Notes: a model not told the origin generated them from the letters alone. Counted from the first letter of the stretch, positions 44,561-55,508 are shown. The stretch is 64,000 nucleotides of DNA from Chromatiales bacterium (GCA_003251535.1 QKFD01000076.1:41202-105201); one strand, 5' to 3'. Made by a program: numbers and translations.

Positions 44561-47266
44561 TTGGCCCAGGCGACTACCCGGAAACAGCCGAAACTAGCAA
44601 AGTCGGCCTCCACCGTCACCACCATCGGCCTCGGTATCCTGAGCCGGGCGTTGCGTGAGGCGGCGCTCTATCTCTTTGGGGCGGTGGCGATCTATCTGTT
44701 CATCACCCTGCTGAGCTACCACCCGGATGATCCCGGTTGGTCCCACAGCGTCGCCCACGATGCCATCACCAATGTCGGTGGTCTGGCTGGGGCGTGGGTG
44801 GCCGACATCCTGCTGTACTCCTTCGGCTACATGGCCTACCTGGTCCCCCTGATGGTGGGACACGGGGGATGGCTGCTGTTCCGTGGACCGAGTGGACCCA
44901 AAGACCCCAAGGGGAAGAAGGCAGCCACCACGGCCGGGAATGGCGTGATGGTGGTGCGCACCATTGGGTTGCTGCTCACCCTCGGCGCCGGCTCAGGGTT
45001 GGCCCTTATCCATTTCAACGGTGCCGAGGTGCAGCTGCCCCTTGGGTCCGGTGGGATGCTGGGTCAAGCGGTGGGTAATGGCCTGCTGCTGCTCTTCAGC
45101 TCGGTGGGCGCCACTATCTTCCTCTTGGCACTCTTCCTCACCGGCGTCACCCTCTTCACCGGCCTCTCCTGGGTGCAGTTGATGGACACCCTGGGCGGCT
45201 GGGTACTCAGCGGCTGCAAGGCCGTTGGCCTTGGGGCGTGGGGACTCACCGCCTCTATGCCCGGGCGCATCCGCGACTACCGTGAACAGCGGGCCAATGC
45301 GGCGCCGCTGCCCGAGGTTGAGGAGCCGGCGGCGCCCGAGCCGGAGGCGGTAGAGCTACCCCAAGCAACGCTAGATCTGCTGCGGGGCGAACCCCGGCGC
45401 GAGCGGGTTGAACCGCGGCTCAGTATCGGCGCCTTGGCCGCTGTGGTGCCGGCTGAGCCTGTTGCCGCTGAGCCCCCCCTGCTCTCAGCGGTCGTGGCCC
45501 CGAGCCGTAACGAACCCCCGCCGCCACCGGTTGTCGTTGAGCCAGAACCCCCCGTACTACAGCCGGAGGAGACGCTCTCTCCCCCTTGGATCGGCTCCAC
45601 GGCAGCCCGTGATACGGCCCCTGTGGAGGTGGAGCCACCGACTTTGACGGCGGCACCCAAGGTGGTAGAGGCCGCGCAGCCGACGCCAGTGGCGCCACCG
45701 GCGATTCACAGCCCCACCATCCACGCCCCGGTCCAGCGGCCGACGCCGGCTCGGGTTATCCCCCAGAAGCGGGCGCTGCCGGGTCTGCCGCCGTTGGAGT
45801 TGCTCGATCCACCGGAGGCGCCGCGCAATAGCTTCTCTTCTGAGGTGTTGGAGCGGATAGCCCGCCTGGTGGAGGTCAAACTCAAGGACTTTGGGGTGGT
45901 CGCCCAAGTCGAAGAGGTACACCCCGGACCGGTCATCACCCGTTTTGAGCTTCAGCTGGCCCCCGGTACCAAGGTGAGTCAGGTGACCAATCTCTCCAAG
46001 GATCTGGCCCGCGCCCTCTCGGCTATCGCAGTGCGGGTGGTGGAGGTGATCCCGGGCAAGACCACCATCGGCCTGGAGGTCCCCAACGAGAAGCGGGAGA
46101 CGGTGCGGCTGGTTGAGGGGCTGAAATCGGCGGTCTTCCAGAAGGCCAAGTCTCCCCTCACCGTGGCCCTGGGGCACGACATTGCCGGCAACCCGGTGGT
46201 GGCAGATCTGGCGGATATGCCCCATCTGTTGGTCGCCGGTACCACCGGCTCAGGTAAGTCGGTGGGGGTCAACGCCATGATCCTGAGCCTGCTCTATCGC
46301 GCCACGCCCAAGGATGTGCGGCTCATCATGGTGGACCCGAAGATGCTGGAGCTCTCTATCTATGAGGGGATCCCGCACCTGTTGGCGCCGGTGGTGACGG
46401 ACATGAAGGATGCCGCCAACGCCCTGCGCTGGTGCGTGGCGGAGATGGAGCGTCGCTATAAGTTGATGGCCTCCATGGGGGTGCGCAACCTGGCGGGCTT
46501 CAATAAGAAGATCTGTGAGACCGACCCTATCCCCGATCCCTTCTGGCAACCGCCACCGCTCGATCCCGAGGCAGAACGGCCGATGCTGGAGGAGCTGCCC
46601 TACATCGTGGTCATCGTCGATGAGCTGGCCGATCTCATGATGGTGGTGGGTAAAAAGGTGGAGGAGCTGATCGCCCGCTTAGCGCAGAAGGCGCGTGCCT
46701 CTGGCATCCACCTCATCCTGGCCACCCAGCGCCCCTCGGTGGATGTGATTACGGGCCTTATCAAGGCCAACATCCCCACCCGCATCGCCTTCCAGGTCTC
46801 CTCCCGGGTGGACTCCCGTACCATCCTTGACCAGCAGGGGGCTGAGGCACTGCTGGGTAAAGGCGATATGCTCTATCTGCCCAAAGGGGCGGGGACACCG
46901 GTGCGGGTTCATGGCGCCTTTGTCGCCGACCAAGAGGTCCATAACGTCTGCGAATTCCTGCGGGAGCAGGGTGAGCCCGACTATGTGGAAGGGGTGTTGG
47001 AGGGGGGCGGTGACGCTGGGCTGTTGCCAGGGGAGGCCGCCGCTGGGGGCGGTGGTAACGATATGGAGTCCGATCCGCTGTTTGATGAGGCGATCAAGAT
47101 CGTCACCGAGAGCCGTCGGGCCTCCGTCTCAGGCATCCAGCGTCGCCTCAAGATCGGCTATAACCGGGCCGCTCGCCTAGTGGAGACCATGGAACGCATC
47201 GGCGTTGTTGGGCCACTCCAGGCCAATGGCGCCCGCGAGGTGTTGGCCCCCCCGCCAGTGGAGTAG
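44561..47266 (+). CDS. ftsK: DNA translocase FtsK
   Basis: 901-residue septal DNA pump. Four to five transmembrane helices lie in residues ~28-190, then a Pro/Glu/Ala-rich linker (~240-410). The motor domain follows with Walker [16 protein letters not shown] and Walker [17 protein letters not shown]-terminal gamma winged helix ([20 protein letters not shown]) recognises KOPS. The linker is much shorter than in E. coli FtsK, common in other gammaproteobacteria. TTG start at 44561 behind a good promoter. lolA and rarA follow as in many relatives. Confidence 0.95.
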   Translation: MAQATTRKQPKLAKSASTVTTIGLGILSRALREAALYLFGAVAIYLFITLLSYHPDDPGWSHSVAHDAITNVGGLAGAWVADILLYSFGYMAYLVPLMVGHGGWLLFRGPSGPKDPKGKKAATTAGNGVMVVRTIGLLLTLGAGSGLALIHFNGAEVQLPLGSGGMLGQAVGNGLLLLFSSVGATIFLLALFLTGVTLFTGLSWVQLMDTLGGWVLSGCKAVGLGAWGLTASMPGRIRDYREQRANAAPLPEVEEPAAPEPEAVELPQATLDLLRGEPRRERVEPRLSIGALAAVVPAEPVAAEPPLLSAVVAPSRNEPPPPPVVVEPEPPVLQPEETLSPPWIGSTAARDTAPVEVEPPTLTAAPKVVEAAQPTPVAPPAIHSPTIHAPVQRPTPARVIPQKRALPGLPPLELLDPPEAPRNSFSSEVLERIARLVEVKLKDFGVVAQVEEVHPGPVITRFELQLAPGTKVSQVTNLSKDLARALSAIAVRVVEVIPGKTTIGLEVPNEKRETVRLVEGLKSAVFQKAKSPLTVALGHDIAGNPVVADLADMPHLLVAGTTGSGKSVGVNAMILSLLYRATPKDVRLIMVDPKMLELSIYEGIPHLLAPVVTDMKDAANALRWCVAEMERRYKLMASMGVRNLAGFNKKICETDPIPDPFWQPPPLDPEAERPMLEELPYIVVIVDELADLMMVVGKKVEELIARLAQKARASGIHLILATQRPSVDVITGLIKANIPTRIAFQVSSRVDSRTILDQQGAEALLGKGDMLYLPKGAGTPVRVHGAFVADQEVHNVCEFLREQGEPDYVEGVLEGGGDAGLLPGEAAAGGGGNDMESDPLFDEAIKIVTESRRASVSGIQRRLKIGYNRAARLVETMERIGVVGPLQANGAREVLAPPPVE

Positions 47267-47398
47267 GGGGGATGGCCCCTCGCTCCCCTCAGGTATAGAT
47301 TTTGGCTGCCCTCTTAGGGGGGCGGCCACGTCCGCTGAATGAATCTCTCCCCCCACGGTCTAACGGGGCGCCAACAGCCGCCACCAAGAAGGATCCCG

Positions 47399-48028
47399 AT
47401 GACTATGTGCCACCCCTTCCGCCCCCTGCTGGCCCTGCTATTCGCCCTGCCGCTCTGCGCCTGGGGGGAGGAGCGGAGTCTGGATGAGATGTTGCAGGGG
47501 CTCCAGAGTATGCGCGGCGATTTTAAACAGGTCCTGATCGATCAGGGGCGAGAGGTGCTGGAACGGGCCAGCGGCGAGATGTGGATCAAGCGCCCAGGCC
47601 GCTTTCGCCTAGAGTACACCGCCCCCTACGAACAGCTCTATGTAGCGGATGGCGAGAAGGTGTGGATGTATGACAAGGACCTGGAGCAGGTGACGGTGCG
47701 CCCACTGGATGATGCCCTAGGTACCACCCCAGCGCTCCTGCTGACCGGTAGTGAACCCCTCTCGCAACGCTTTGTGGTGACGGATGAGGGGCGAACCGAG
47801 GGTCTACATTGGTTTGAACTACGACCCAAGCAGGGGGATGGCGCCTTTGATCACCTGGTGCTGGGTCTGACCGACGCAGAGACCATTGAGGTGATGGAGA
47901 TGGTGGATAGCTTTGGGCAGACCACCCGCCTCTCCTTCAGCCAAGTGGAGCGTAACGTAGAGCTGCCCGACGCCGCCTTCCACTTTACCCCCCCAGCGGG
48001 GGTTGACGTGGTGGGCGGAGGGGAGTGA
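47399..48028 (+). CDS. lolA: Outer-membrane lipoprotein carrier protein LolA
   Basis: 209-residue periplasmic chaperone carrying lipoproteins from LolCDE to LolB. A signal peptide ends near CAWGEE; typical stretches follow: [24 protein letters not shown] and [19 protein letters not shown] at 47399 with AAGGA upstream is preferred over an ATG 60 bp upstream that adds non-signal sequence. The stop shares a base with the rarA start (TGATG). Confidence 0.93.
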   Translation: MTMCHPFRPLLALLFALPLCAWGEERSLDEMLQGLQSMRGDFKQVLIDQGREVLERASGEMWIKRPGRFRLEYTAPYEQLYVADGEKVWMYDKDLEQVTVRPLDDALGTTPALLLTGSEPLSQRFVVTDEGRTEGLHWFELRPKQGDGAFDHLVLGLTDAETIEVMEMVDSFGQTTRLSFSQVERNVELPDAAFHFTPPAGVDVVGGGE

Positions 48029-49359
48029 TGTCGCTCTTTGCCGAGGCGCTCGATCCAGCCCGTCCGTTGGCCGATCGGATGCGGCCTCGGCAACTAGAGG
48101 AGTTTGCCGGCCAGGAGCACCTGCTGGCCGTCGGTAAGCCGCTGCGGCTGGCACTCGAAGTGGGCCACCTCCACTCCATGATCTTCTGGGGGCCGCCGGG
48201 TACGGGCAAAACCACCTTGGCACGGCTCATCGCCGGCCGCTCCAACGCCCAGTTTCTCTCCCTTTCAGCGGTGCTGTCTGGGGTGAAGGAGATCCGGGAG
48301 GCGATCGCCACTGCCAAACAGGTGCGTTCGACCGAGCAGCGCGGCAGTGTGCTGTTTGTCGATGAGGTGCATCGCTTCAATAAGGCGCAGCAGGACGCCT
48401 TTCTCCACTACGTTGAAGATGGCACGGTCACCTTCATCGGTGCCACCACCGAAAATCCCTCTTTTGAACTCAACTCGGCGCTCCTCTCGCGGGCTCGGGT
48501 CTATGTGTTGAAATCGCTCGATGTGGCGGCGATCTGCCAGCTACTGGGGCGGGCGTTGGTCGATCCCGAGCGAGGTTTAGGGCAGCGCGCCATCGAGCTG
48601 GCCCCCGCGCTACTGGAGCGGATTGCCCAGGCGGCGGATGGGGATGGGCGCCGCGCCCTCAACCTGCTGGAGATCGCCTGCGACCTCGCCGAGCGTCAAG
48701 GTGAGCGGGAGGTGGTGGCGGAGGCGGTGGTCAATGAGGTGCTGGCCGGTGGGGGCACTCGTCGCTTTGATAAGCATGGCGAGCAGTTTTACGACCAGAT
48801 CTCGGCCCTCCATAAATCGGTGCGTGGCTCCGCCCCCGATGCCGCCCTCTACTGGTTGGCGCGGATGCTGGATGGGGGGTGTGATCCCAGCTACATCGCC
48901 CGGCGGGTGGTACGGATGGCCAGTGAGGATATTGGCAACGCCGATCCGCGCGCCCTCACCTTGGCACTCAATGCCTGGGATGCCCTGGAGCGGCTTGGAA
49001 GCCCGGAGGGGGAGTTGGCCATCGCCCAGGCCGTGAGCTATCTCGCGTGCGCCGCCAAGAGCAATGCCGTCTACACCGCCTGGGGTGCCGCCCGGGCCGA
49101 CGCCCGCGCCTTTGGTACCCTGGAGATCCCGCTCTATCTGCGCAACGCCCCCACCCAGCTGATGAAGGAGCTGGGCTATGGCAAACGCTACCGCTACGCC
49201 CACGATGAACCGGAGGGTTATGCCGCTGGCGAGCGCTATCTCCCAGAGGGGATGCCGGAGCGGCGCTACTATCAACCGGTTCCCCGTGGCCTGGAGCAGA
49301 AGATCGCCGATAAGCTGGCGTGGCTGCGGGAGCTGGATCGCAAAGCGGGCAAGTCCTGA
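48028..49359 (+). CDS. rarA: Replication-associated recombination protein RarA
   Basis: 443-residue AAA+ ATPase of the RarA/MgsA/WRNIP1 family that acts at stalled replication forks and relates to clamp loaders. Motifs: Walker [15 protein letters not shown], Walker [12 protein letters not shown], sensor 1 [12 protein letters not shown], and the C-terminal tetramerisation region with [12 protein letters not shown]. Full length. Translational coupling to lolA is conserved in gammaproteobacteria. Confidence 0.95.
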   Translation: MSLFAEALDPARPLADRMRPRQLEEFAGQEHLLAVGKPLRLALEVGHLHSMIFWGPPGTGKTTLARLIAGRSNAQFLSLSAVLSGVKEIREAIATAKQVRSTEQRGSVLFVDEVHRFNKAQQDAFLHYVEDGTVTFIGATTENPSFELNSALLSRARVYVLKSLDVAAICQLLGRALVDPERGLGQRAIELAPALLERIAQAADGDGRRALNLLEIACDLAERQGEREVVAEAVVNEVLAGGGTRRFDKHGEQFYDQISALHKSVRGSAPDAALYWLARMLDGGCDPSYIARRVVRMASEDIGNADPRALTLALNAWDALERLGSPEGELAIAQAVSYLACAAKSNAVYTAWGAARADARAFGTLEIPLYLRNAPTQLMKELGYGKRYRYAHDEPEGYAAGERYLPEGMPERRYYQPVPRGLEQKIADKLAWLRELDRKAGKS

Positions 49360-49419
49360 CGGCCGGCATACCCCCCTCTCCATCCAGCGGTATCCACCGC
49401 GACCTCGGGAGCTGTGTAG

Positions 49420-49794
49420 ATGCAACAGATGATCGCAATCGCCACCGGTGGTGCCGTGGGTGCCCTGCTGCGGTTTTGGCTCGCCAACGCCATCTATGCC
49501 GTCACCGGGCGCGGCTTTCCTTGGGGGACGCTGGTCGTCAATGTTGCCGGTTCCATCGCCATGGGGCTCGCCTATATCCTGCTGGTGGAGCGACTGGCCG
49601 CCGCCCCGTCGCTACGGGCCTTGGTGATGGTCGGTTTTCTGGGTGCCTTCACCACCTTCTCCACCTTTTCGCTGGAGACCATGCAGCTCATTGAGCTAGG
49701 GGCGCCGCTGCGGGCGGTGCTCAATATTGTCGTAAGCGCTACCCTCTGCGTGGGCGGGGCGTGGCTCGGTCTGGTCTTGGGGAGGGCACTGTGA
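49420..49794 (+). CDS. crcB: Fluoride exporter CrcB/Fluc
   Basis: 124-residue dual-topology membrane protein with four hydrophobic segments. The signature GFLGAFTTFSTFSLE, containing the fluoride-track phenylalanines, is intact, as is WGTLVVNVAGS. The stop overlaps the DUF190 gene start as GTGA. I found no crcB (fluoride) riboswitch upstream, only 60 bp separating it from rarA. Confidence 0.94.
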   Translation: MQQMIAIATGGAVGALLRFWLANAIYAVTGRGFPWGTLVVNVAGSIAMGLAYILLVERLAAAPSLRALVMVGFLGAFTTFSTFSLETMQLIELGAPLRAVLNIVVSATLCVGGAWLGLVLGRAL

Positions 49795-50096
49795 ACACCA
49801 TCGATGTGACCGTTGCGCGCATCTATCTCACTGAACAGCAGACCCATCTGCCTAAGCTGCTGCGCAAGCTGCAAGAGGTGGAGCAGGTGCGGGGGGTGAC
49901 GGTGCTGCGCGGCATCGCCGGTTTTGGTCCCAAGGGGCGGTTGCACGCCGCGGGCTTGGTCGATCTCTCGCTGGATCTCCCGCTGGTGATAGAGTTCTTC
50001 GATGAGCCGACCAAGGTGGCCAGGGTATTGGCGGACCTGGCACCCGAGATCCCGCCCGGCCACTTACTTACCTGGTCGGCCCAGATGGCGGTATAA
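49791..50096 (+). CDS. DUF190 protein
   Basis: 101-residue DUF190 family protein, PII-like in fold. It starts VNTIDVTVARIYLTEQQ, with the family block GVTVLRGIAGFGPKG. DUF190 genes are very often fused or coupled to crcB, suggesting a regulatory or accessory role in fluoride export, which is not established. Start GTG at 49791 overlaps crcB. Its 3' end overlaps a convergent small gene by about 29 bp. Confidence 0.9.
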   Translation: MNTIDVTVARIYLTEQQTHLPKLLRKLQEVEQVRGVTVLRGIAGFGPKGRLHAAGLVDLSLDLPLVIEFFDEPTKVARVLADLAPEIPPGHLLTWSAQMAV

Positions 50097-50382
50097 GGGA
50101 CGGCTCTGGGGCCGTGGTACAGAGGCAGTCGAAACGCAGTGCGAGAAACTCGGGGTGGAGTTCCGTGCCAGCGGAGTAGATCGGCACGGTGAATGTAGCG
50201 CTGACCAACCGCGAAGGGTTGCCGTACTGATCCTCCTGCACCTCTGCGTGACGATCCGTCCCGCGCAACACCAGTGCCGGTCCATCCTCCAGCAGCTCGA
50301 TCACTTGGCAAGGGAGCCCATCGTAGTGGACGGGCTGGCCGATCAGGCGGCGGAGGGCCGCGGTGGATAAGGAATTGTTCAT
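50068..50382 (-). CDS. Conserved-looking hypothetical protein
   Basis: 104-residue soluble protein I cannot assign to a named family. It opens [20 protein letters not shown] and has a compact beta-rich pattern with a HPEFLALRF segment. Its composition looks like real coding sequence, and the region is otherwise empty on the plus strand. It overlaps the 3' end of the DUF190 gene tail to tail, and is divergent from the chemoreceptor at 50523. ATG at 50382 is preferred over 50397. Function unknown. Confidence 0.6.
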   Translation of the reverse strand: MNNSLSTAALRRLIGQPVHYDGLPCQVIELLEDGPALVLRGTDRHAEVQEDQYGNPSRLVSATFTVPIYSAGTELHPEFLALRFDCLCTTAPEPSLIPPSGPTR

Positions 50383-50522
50383 GGATCGGGAAATCACTCC
50401 TCAAATACCATGTAGATGTCAGCAGTTGGTCTAATTCCGAGTATGGTCATCAGTCTTCCGGTTCTCAAGGTCCCTCCTATGCTTGCAAGCCGGTCAATGT
50501 CCGCAAAGCAGTCGAGGAATAT

Positions 50523-52103
50523 ATGAAGAAAAACTTCCCGGTTACCGGCAAAGAGCGCGCGGTTGGCGATGCCGCTAACATCCTCTCGACAACGGATTTG
50601 AAGGGGGCGATCACCTACATCAATCCTGAGTTCATCGAGATCTCCGGCTTTGCCGAGCATGAACTCATTGATAAGAACCACAATGTCGTGCGCCACCCGG
50701 AGATGCCACCGGCCGCCTTTGCCGATCTCTGGTCCACGGTCAAGAGTGGTCGCTCTTGGATGGGGATCGTCAAGAACCGCTGTAAAAATGGCGACCACTA
50801 CTGGGTGGATGCCTTCGTCACCCCCATCCGTGACCACGGCAAGATTGTCGAATACCAGTCGGTGCGCACCCAACCGGAGCGCTCGGTGGTGGAGCGGGCG
50901 GAGCGTAGCTACCAGCTGCTGATGGCGGGCAAACTCCCCTCCGGTATGGGAGGGATCCGCCTGGGACTCAAGAGTAAGGTGGGGCTTGGACTGGCGTTGG
51001 GTCTGCTGCCAGCGGCGCTGGTGGTCTATCTGCTGGGGGGGAACCTCGCGGGCGTGGCGTTGGGCTATGGCCTCGCCCTACTGGCCACAGTGGGGGTGAC
51101 CTCGGCGCTGTTGCTGCCGCTGGATCGGGCCGTGGCCCGCGCCCGCCAGGTGATCGACAACCGCCTGATGCAGCACATCTATACCGGTCGCAGCGACGAA
51201 GTGGGTCAGCTGCTGCTGGCCTTCAAGATGCTGGAGTCGGAGTCTGGTGCCGTGCTCGGACGGATCTCCGACTCCTCTCGTCACCTCTTCGGCAGCGCCG
51301 AGGAGCTGGCGCGCAATGTAGAGGAGAATACCCAGGGGATCCGCCAGCAGCAGTCGGAGACCGACCAAGTGGCCACGGCCATCAATGAGATGGCGGCCAC
51401 TGTCCACGAGGTGGCGCAGAACGCCCAGTTGACCGCCGATGCCGCCCATCGGGCAGACGAGGAGGCGGAGTCGGGGCGACATGTGGTGGAGCAGGCGGCC
51501 GACTCCATCCGCACCTTGGCGGATGAGGTGGAGCGGGCGGCCGAGGTGATCCACCGGGTGGAGGCGGCCTCGGCCGATATCACCAAGGTGCTGGAGGTGA
51601 TCCGCGGTATCGCCGAGCAGACCAACCTGCTCGCCCTCAATGCCGCCATTGAGGCGGCCCGGGCCGGCGAGCAGGGGCGCGGCTTTGCGGTGGTGGCGGA
51701 CGAGGTGCGGACCCTCGCCTCCCGTACCCAGCAGTCGACCCAGGAGATCCAAGGCATGATCCAGAAGCTCCAGGCAGGGGCGCACGACGCCGTGGAGGTG
51801 ATGGGGCGCAGTCGGCAGCAGGCGGAGCAGAGCGTACTCCACGCCGGTGAGGCGGCTCAGTCGCTCGATGCCATCACCCGAGCGGTGGGGGCGATTACCG
51901 ATATGAGTACCCAGATAGCCACGGCCGTAGAGGAGCAGAGTGCCGTCAGCGAGGAGATCAATCGCAGCATCCACGCCATCCGCGAAGTGACCGAGCGGAC
52001 CGTTGACGGTACCCACCGCAGCGAGGCGGCGAGTGCGGCCATGTCAACCTTAGCGGAGAATCTGCAACAGCTGGCCCAGCAGTTTTGGGAGAAGAGAAAG
52101 TAG
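50523..52103 (+). CDS. Aer-like PAS chemoreceptor
   Basis: 526-residue methyl-accepting chemotaxis protein. An N-terminal Aer-type PAS domain (residues ~1-120; [42 protein letters not shown]) is followed by two close hydrophobic segments (~165-205), a HAMP-like linker and the signalling tip [20 protein letters not shown]. The layout is that of the aerotaxis receptor Aer, with FAD-based redox sensing. The stop shares a base with the sensor kinase start, so it is probably co-expressed with the kinase upstream of sox. Confidence 0.9.
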   Translation: MKKNFPVTGKERAVGDAANILSTTDLKGAITYINPEFIEISGFAEHELIDKNHNVVRHPEMPPAAFADLWSTVKSGRSWMGIVKNRCKNGDHYWVDAFVTPIRDHGKIVEYQSVRTQPERSVVERAERSYQLLMAGKLPSGMGGIRLGLKSKVGLGLALGLLPAALVVYLLGGNLAGVALGYGLALLATVGVTSALLLPLDRAVARARQVIDNRLMQHIYTGRSDEVGQLLLAFKMLESESGAVLGRISDSSRHLFGSAEELARNVEENTQGIRQQQSETDQVATAINEMAATVHEVAQNAQLTADAAHRADEEAESGRHVVEQAADSIRTLADEVERAAEVIHRVEAASADITKVLEVIRGIAEQTNLLALNAAIEAARAGEQGRGFAVVADEVRTLASRTQQSTQEIQGMIQKLQAGAHDAVEVMGRSRQQAEQSVLHAGEAAQSLDAITRAVGAITDMSTQIATAVEEQSAVSEEINRSIHAIREVTERTVDGTHRSEAASAAMSTLAENLQQLAQQFWEKRK

Positions 52104-54286
52104 TGTCGGTGGGGGCGAGGTGGTTCGGGGCTCGCAGCGGTCGAGGGGGGTGTCGCCCCGGCCGCTACCTGCTACTCCTACTGCTGCTACTGCCCGCCCA
52201 CTGGGCAGCTGCCGATTGGCAGATCGTCAACATCGGCGTCCTCAGCCATCGCGGGGATGAGGCGACCCTCCGCGCCTGGGCCGAGACCGCCACCTATATC
52301 ACCCGACAGCTGCCGGGCTACCGCTTTGTCATCGAGCCGCTCGATTTCGATGAGGTGGAGCCGGCGGTACTCAATCGACGGGTGGACTTCTTACTGGTCA
52401 ACTCCGGGATCTATGTCAACCTGGAGGTGCGCCACGGGGTCTCCCGTATCGCCACCCTCAACTATCGCCACGAAGAGGCGCGCTATAACACCTTCGGTGG
52501 GGTGATCTTTACCCGCGCCGATCGCCATGACATCACCGATCTCAGCGACCTGAAAGGGCGCAGTTTCATGGCCGTGGATGAGACCTCCCTCGGTGGTTTC
52601 CAGATGGCGTGGCGGGAGATGAAGGCGCTCGGCATTGAACCGCACCGCGATCTCTCCCTCTCCTTTGCCGGTACCCACGACGAGGTGGTGCTGGCGGTGC
52701 GCGACGGCCTTGTGGATGCGGGTACTGTACGTACCGATATCCTGGAGCGGATGGCGCGGGCAGGGGTGATCCAGATGGATCAGTTCCATATCCTCAACGC
52801 CCGTAGCCACCCCGACTTCCCCTTTGTCCATAGCACCGAACTCTATCCCGAGTGGCCGTTTGCCAAACTGCGCCATACCTCCAACGAGTTGGCGCAGCAG
52901 GTGGCGGTGGCGCTGCTCAGTATGCCGGCCGACCACCCGGCGGCCTTGGCGGGTGACTACGCCGGTTGGACGGTGCCGCTCGACTACCGGCCGGTGCATG
53001 AGCTCTTCTCCGAGTTGGGACTACCGCCCTACGACCACGGTCGCTTTACCCTGGCCGAGGCGGTGAGCCGCTACTGGTACTGGGTACTCAGCGGCGCCGG
53101 CGCGCTGCTCTTCACCACCTTCATGTCCACCTGGGTCTGGCGTCTCAACCGCCGTCTGGCAGAGGCCAAATATTGCTTGGAGAAGCAGTACTCGTTGGTG
53201 CTCAACTCGGTGCAGGAGGGGATCTACGGGGTCGATACCAACGGCAACTCCACCTTCGTCAATCGGGCCATGGAGCGGATCACCGGCTGGTGTGCCGAGG
53301 AGGTGATCGGCCACAACCAACACATCCTGCTCCACCACACCCGCTCTGACGGTTCACCCCACCCGAGCAATGAGTGTCCGGTCTACCTCACCTTCCGCGA
53401 TAACCGGCCCCGCTATGTCACCGATGATGTGTTTTGGCGCCGCGACGGCACCAGCTTTCCGGTGGAGTACAGCTCCAATCCGGTGCAGAACGAGCGCGGT
53501 GAGGTGATCGGGGCGGTGGTGGTGTTCCGCGATATTACGGAGCGGCGCAAGGCGGAGGAGCAGGCACGGGAGCACCAACAGGAGCTGTTCCATGTCGCCC
53601 GTCTCTCCACCCTGGGGGAGATGGCCTCGGGTATCGCCCACGAGCTTAACCAGCCGCTCTCGGCCATCAGCAACTACACCCGCGGCTCCATCCGTATGCT
53701 ACAGGCCGGTAGCGGTGAGACCGGATCGGTGTTGGAGGCGATGCAGCGGGTGGCGGCCCAGGCCGAGCGGGCGGGGGAGATCATCCGTCAGATCCGCCGC
53801 TTCATCCGCAAGGAGGAGCCGGAGCGCACCACCGTGGATATCAACCGCATCGCCCGCGAGGTGGCCGCCTTCATTGAGCCGGAGGCGCGCCGTGAAGGGG
53901 TGGTGCTCAAACTGGAGCTGGCGCCCCAACCGCTACCGCTACTGGCCCACGATATCCAGATCGAACAGGTGCTACTCAACCTGACTCGCAACGCCCTGGA
54001 GGCGATGCAGGAGGTCGCCGAGGGTCAACGGCGGTTGACCGTGCGTACCCGGCGGCTAGAGGAGCAGGTGGTGGTGGAGGTCTCCGATAGCGGGTGCGGT
54101 ATTGCACCACAGGTGGTACACAAACTGTTTGACCCCTTTGTCACCACCAAGCCGCAAGGGATGGGGCTCGGCCTCTCCATCAGCCGTGGCATCGTCGAGG
54201 CCCATGGCGGTACCCTCACGGTTCACGCGACAGAGGAGGGGGGTACAATGTTCCGTTTCACATTGACGGAATATGAAGGCCCATGA
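52103..54286 (+). CDS. TtrS/ThsS-like sensor histidine kinase (PhnD-like sensor, PAS, HisKA)
   Basis: 727-residue membrane kinase. A signal/anchor with eight consecutive Leu is followed by a periplasmic PhnD-like binding domain (~residues 35-310; WQIVNIGVLSHRGDEATLRA). Then come a transmembrane helix near 330-350, a PAS domain (~365-490), the H-box GIAHELNQPL with H513, and the ATPase motifs LNLTRNALEAM, DSGCGIAP and GMGLGLSI. This is the layout of the tetrathionate sensor TtrS and the thiosulfate sensor ThsS. The start is taken as GTG 52103 with GGGAGAAGAG upstream. Four bases overlap with the regulator gene. Confidence 0.9.
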   Translation: MSVGARWFGARSGRGGCRPGRYLLLLLLLLPAHWAAADWQIVNIGVLSHRGDEATLRAWAETATYITRQLPGYRFVIEPLDFDEVEPAVLNRRVDFLLVNSGIYVNLEVRHGVSRIATLNYRHEEARYNTFGGVIFTRADRHDITDLSDLKGRSFMAVDETSLGGFQMAWREMKALGIEPHRDLSLSFAGTHDEVVLAVRDGLVDAGTVRTDILERMARAGVIQMDQFHILNARSHPDFPFVHSTELYPEWPFAKLRHTSNELAQQVAVALLSMPADHPAALAGDYAGWTVPLDYRPVHELFSELGLPPYDHGRFTLAEAVSRYWYWVLSGAGALLFTTFMSTWVWRLNRRLAEAKYCLEKQYSLVLNSVQEGIYGVDTNGNSTFVNRAMERITGWCAEEVIGHNQHILLHHTRSDGSPHPSNECPVYLTFRDNRPRYVTDDVFWRRDGTSFPVEYSSNPVQNERGEVIGAVVVFRDITERRKAEEQAREHQQELFHVARLSTLGEMASGIAHELNQPLSAISNYTRGSIRMLQAGSGETGSVLEAMQRVAAQAERAGEIIRQIRRFIRKEEPERTTVDINRIAREVAAFIEPEARREGVVLKLELAPQPLPLLAHDIQIEQVLLNLTRNALEAMQEVAEGQRRLTVRTRRLEEQVVVEVSDSGCGIAPQVVHKLFDPFVTTKPQGMGLGLSISRGIVEAHGGTLTVHATEEGGTMFRFTLTEYEGP

Positions 54287-54909
54287 GTAAACCCTCAGCC
54301 CAGGAGCCCACGGTCTTTATCGTCGATGACGATGAGGCGGTCCGCGATTCGCTGCGATGGTTAGTGGAGTCGGTGGGGTTGGCCGCGGAGGTCCACGCCT
54401 CGGCCCAGGCCTTTCTCGATCTCTACCACCCCGATCGGATCGGCTGCCTTGTGCTCGACATCCGGATGCCCGGTATGAGCGGCCTCGATCTCCAAGAGCT
54501 GATGGTGGAGCGCTCCATTGAGCTGCCGGTCATCTTCGTCACCGGTCATGGCGATGTGCCGATGGCGGTGCGGGCGCTCAAGGCCGGTGCCTTCGACTTC
54601 ATTGAGAAACCGTTCAACGATCAGCTGCTGCTCGACTGTGTGCAGCGGGCCATCGGCCAAGATATCGAGCGCCGGCGCGAGGCGGCGCGCACGGCCGATA
54701 TCAGGGCCCGCATGGCCAGCCTCACGCCGCGGGAGCGGCAGGTGCTGGAGCTGGTGGTGCGCGGCGCCTCCAACAAGGTGATCGGCAACGAGTTGGGGGT
54801 GACGCAGAAGACGGTGGAGGCGCACCGGGCCCGAGTGATGGAGAAGCTGGCCGCCGACTCCCTCTCCCATCTGGTGCGCATGACAGCCCCCCTATTAGCG
54901 GCGGAGTAG
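54283..54909 (+). CDS. TtrR/ThsR-like response regulator (FixJ/NarL family)
   Basis: 208-residue response regulator. The receiver domain has the acidic pocket IVDDDE, phospho-acceptor D59 in LVLDIRMPG, the Thr in FVTGHGD and the Lys in IEKPF. A LuxR-type helix-turn-helix follows (SLTPRERQVLELVVRGASNKVIG). It pairs with the upstream kinase (ATGA overlap). The next genes, 265 bp away on the same strand, are soxK/X/A/Y/Z, which makes them its most likely targets. Confidence 0.9.
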   Translation: MSKPSAQEPTVFIVDDDEAVRDSLRWLVESVGLAAEVHASAQAFLDLYHPDRIGCLVLDIRMPGMSGLDLQELMVERSIELPVIFVTGHGDVPMAVRALKAGAFDFIEKPFNDQLLLDCVQRAIGQDIERRREAARTADIRARMASLTPRERQVLELVVRGASNKVIGNELGVTQKTVEAHRARVMEKLAADSLSHLVRMTAPLLAAE

Positions 54910-55046
54910 CCCCCTACCGGATCCGCCGTTCCCCCCTCTTCTTGCACCCAGATTGGGGGTTGGGTGAACGGCCCCACACCCCTCTGTCGGTGGTGCCGAG
55001 ACGGCAAAAAAATGGGCCTGGAGAGAGGGGGTCAGGGTTTTCCCTA

Positions 55047-55060
55047 TCACGTCCACGTGA
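55047..55060. promoter_or_regulatory. Perfect palindrome upstream of the sox promoter
   Basis: TCACGT-CC-ACGTGA, a 6-2-6 perfect inverted repeat. It lies about 33 bp before the predicted -10 element, the usual place for an activator such as the adjacent FixJ-type regulator. Confidence 0.5.
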
Positions 55061-55092
55061 ACGCCCCGATTTCTTTCCTGACCGTGAAAGTC

Positions 55093-55098
55093 TATAAA
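55093..55098 (+). promoter_or_regulatory. Predicted -10 element of the sox operon
   Basis: TATAAA in an AT-rich stretch, ~77 bp before the first sox gene. The -35 region (TTTCTT, 17 bp upstream) is poor, which suits an activator-dependent promoter. Confidence 0.45.
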
Positions 55099-55113
55099 TT
55101 TCCCCAGCCTAGA

Positions 55114-55137
55114 CAACCGACCAGAGAGAATCGGTTG
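55114..55137. promoter_or_regulatory. Perfect inverted repeat in the sox leader
   Basis: CAACCGA-N10-TCGGTTG, 7-bp arms, located just downstream of the predicted -10. This is a typical repressor position; alternatively it forms a hairpin in the 5' untranslated region. Confidence 0.5.
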
Positions 55138-55174
55138 CTATGGCGCCCACCAGATCCATCACCGAGGAGGAACT

Positions 55175-55492
55175 ATGGGGCGTATCCGCCTGTGTGCAGC
55201 CCTAGCCATTGGGCTTACCGCCGCGCTACCGGCGTGGGCAACCGACGCAACTAACCAGCCGTCGTTCGATCAACTCCGCTCAGAGGCCGTGGCCGCTCTG
55301 AATAAAGCGGCGGACGTGCGCGGGGAGTGGCGCGATAGCCGAGATATCCTCAAGGATGCCGAACAGGCCGCGGCGGCGGGTGACCTCACCAAGGCGATGG
55401 AGCTGGCTACGATAGCTAAGCGTCAAGGTGAGCTGGGTTATGCCCAGGCCATGGAGCAGCGCAAGGCCGCCCAGTCCACCGACATCCGTTGA
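55175..55492 (+). CDS. soxK: SoxXA-binding protein, SoxK-like
   Basis: 105-residue periplasmic protein with a signal peptide ending at AWA-TDA. The mature part is all helical and charged (SFDQLRSEAVAALNKAADVRGEWRDS...), resembling the small SoxK/SAXB subunit that stabilises SoxX with SoxA in gammaproteobacteria and green sulfur bacteria. It lacks haem motifs. A GAGGAGG ribosome-binding site precedes the ATG. Here it comes first, before soxX, whereas soxXAK order is usual. Confidence 0.82.
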   Translation: MGRIRLCAALAIGLTAALPAWATDATNQPSFDQLRSEAVAALNKAADVRGEWRDSRDILKDAEQAAAAGDLTKAMELATIAKRQGELGYAQAMEQRKAAQSTDIR

Positions 55493-55508
55493 CACCGGGG
55501 AGAAATCG

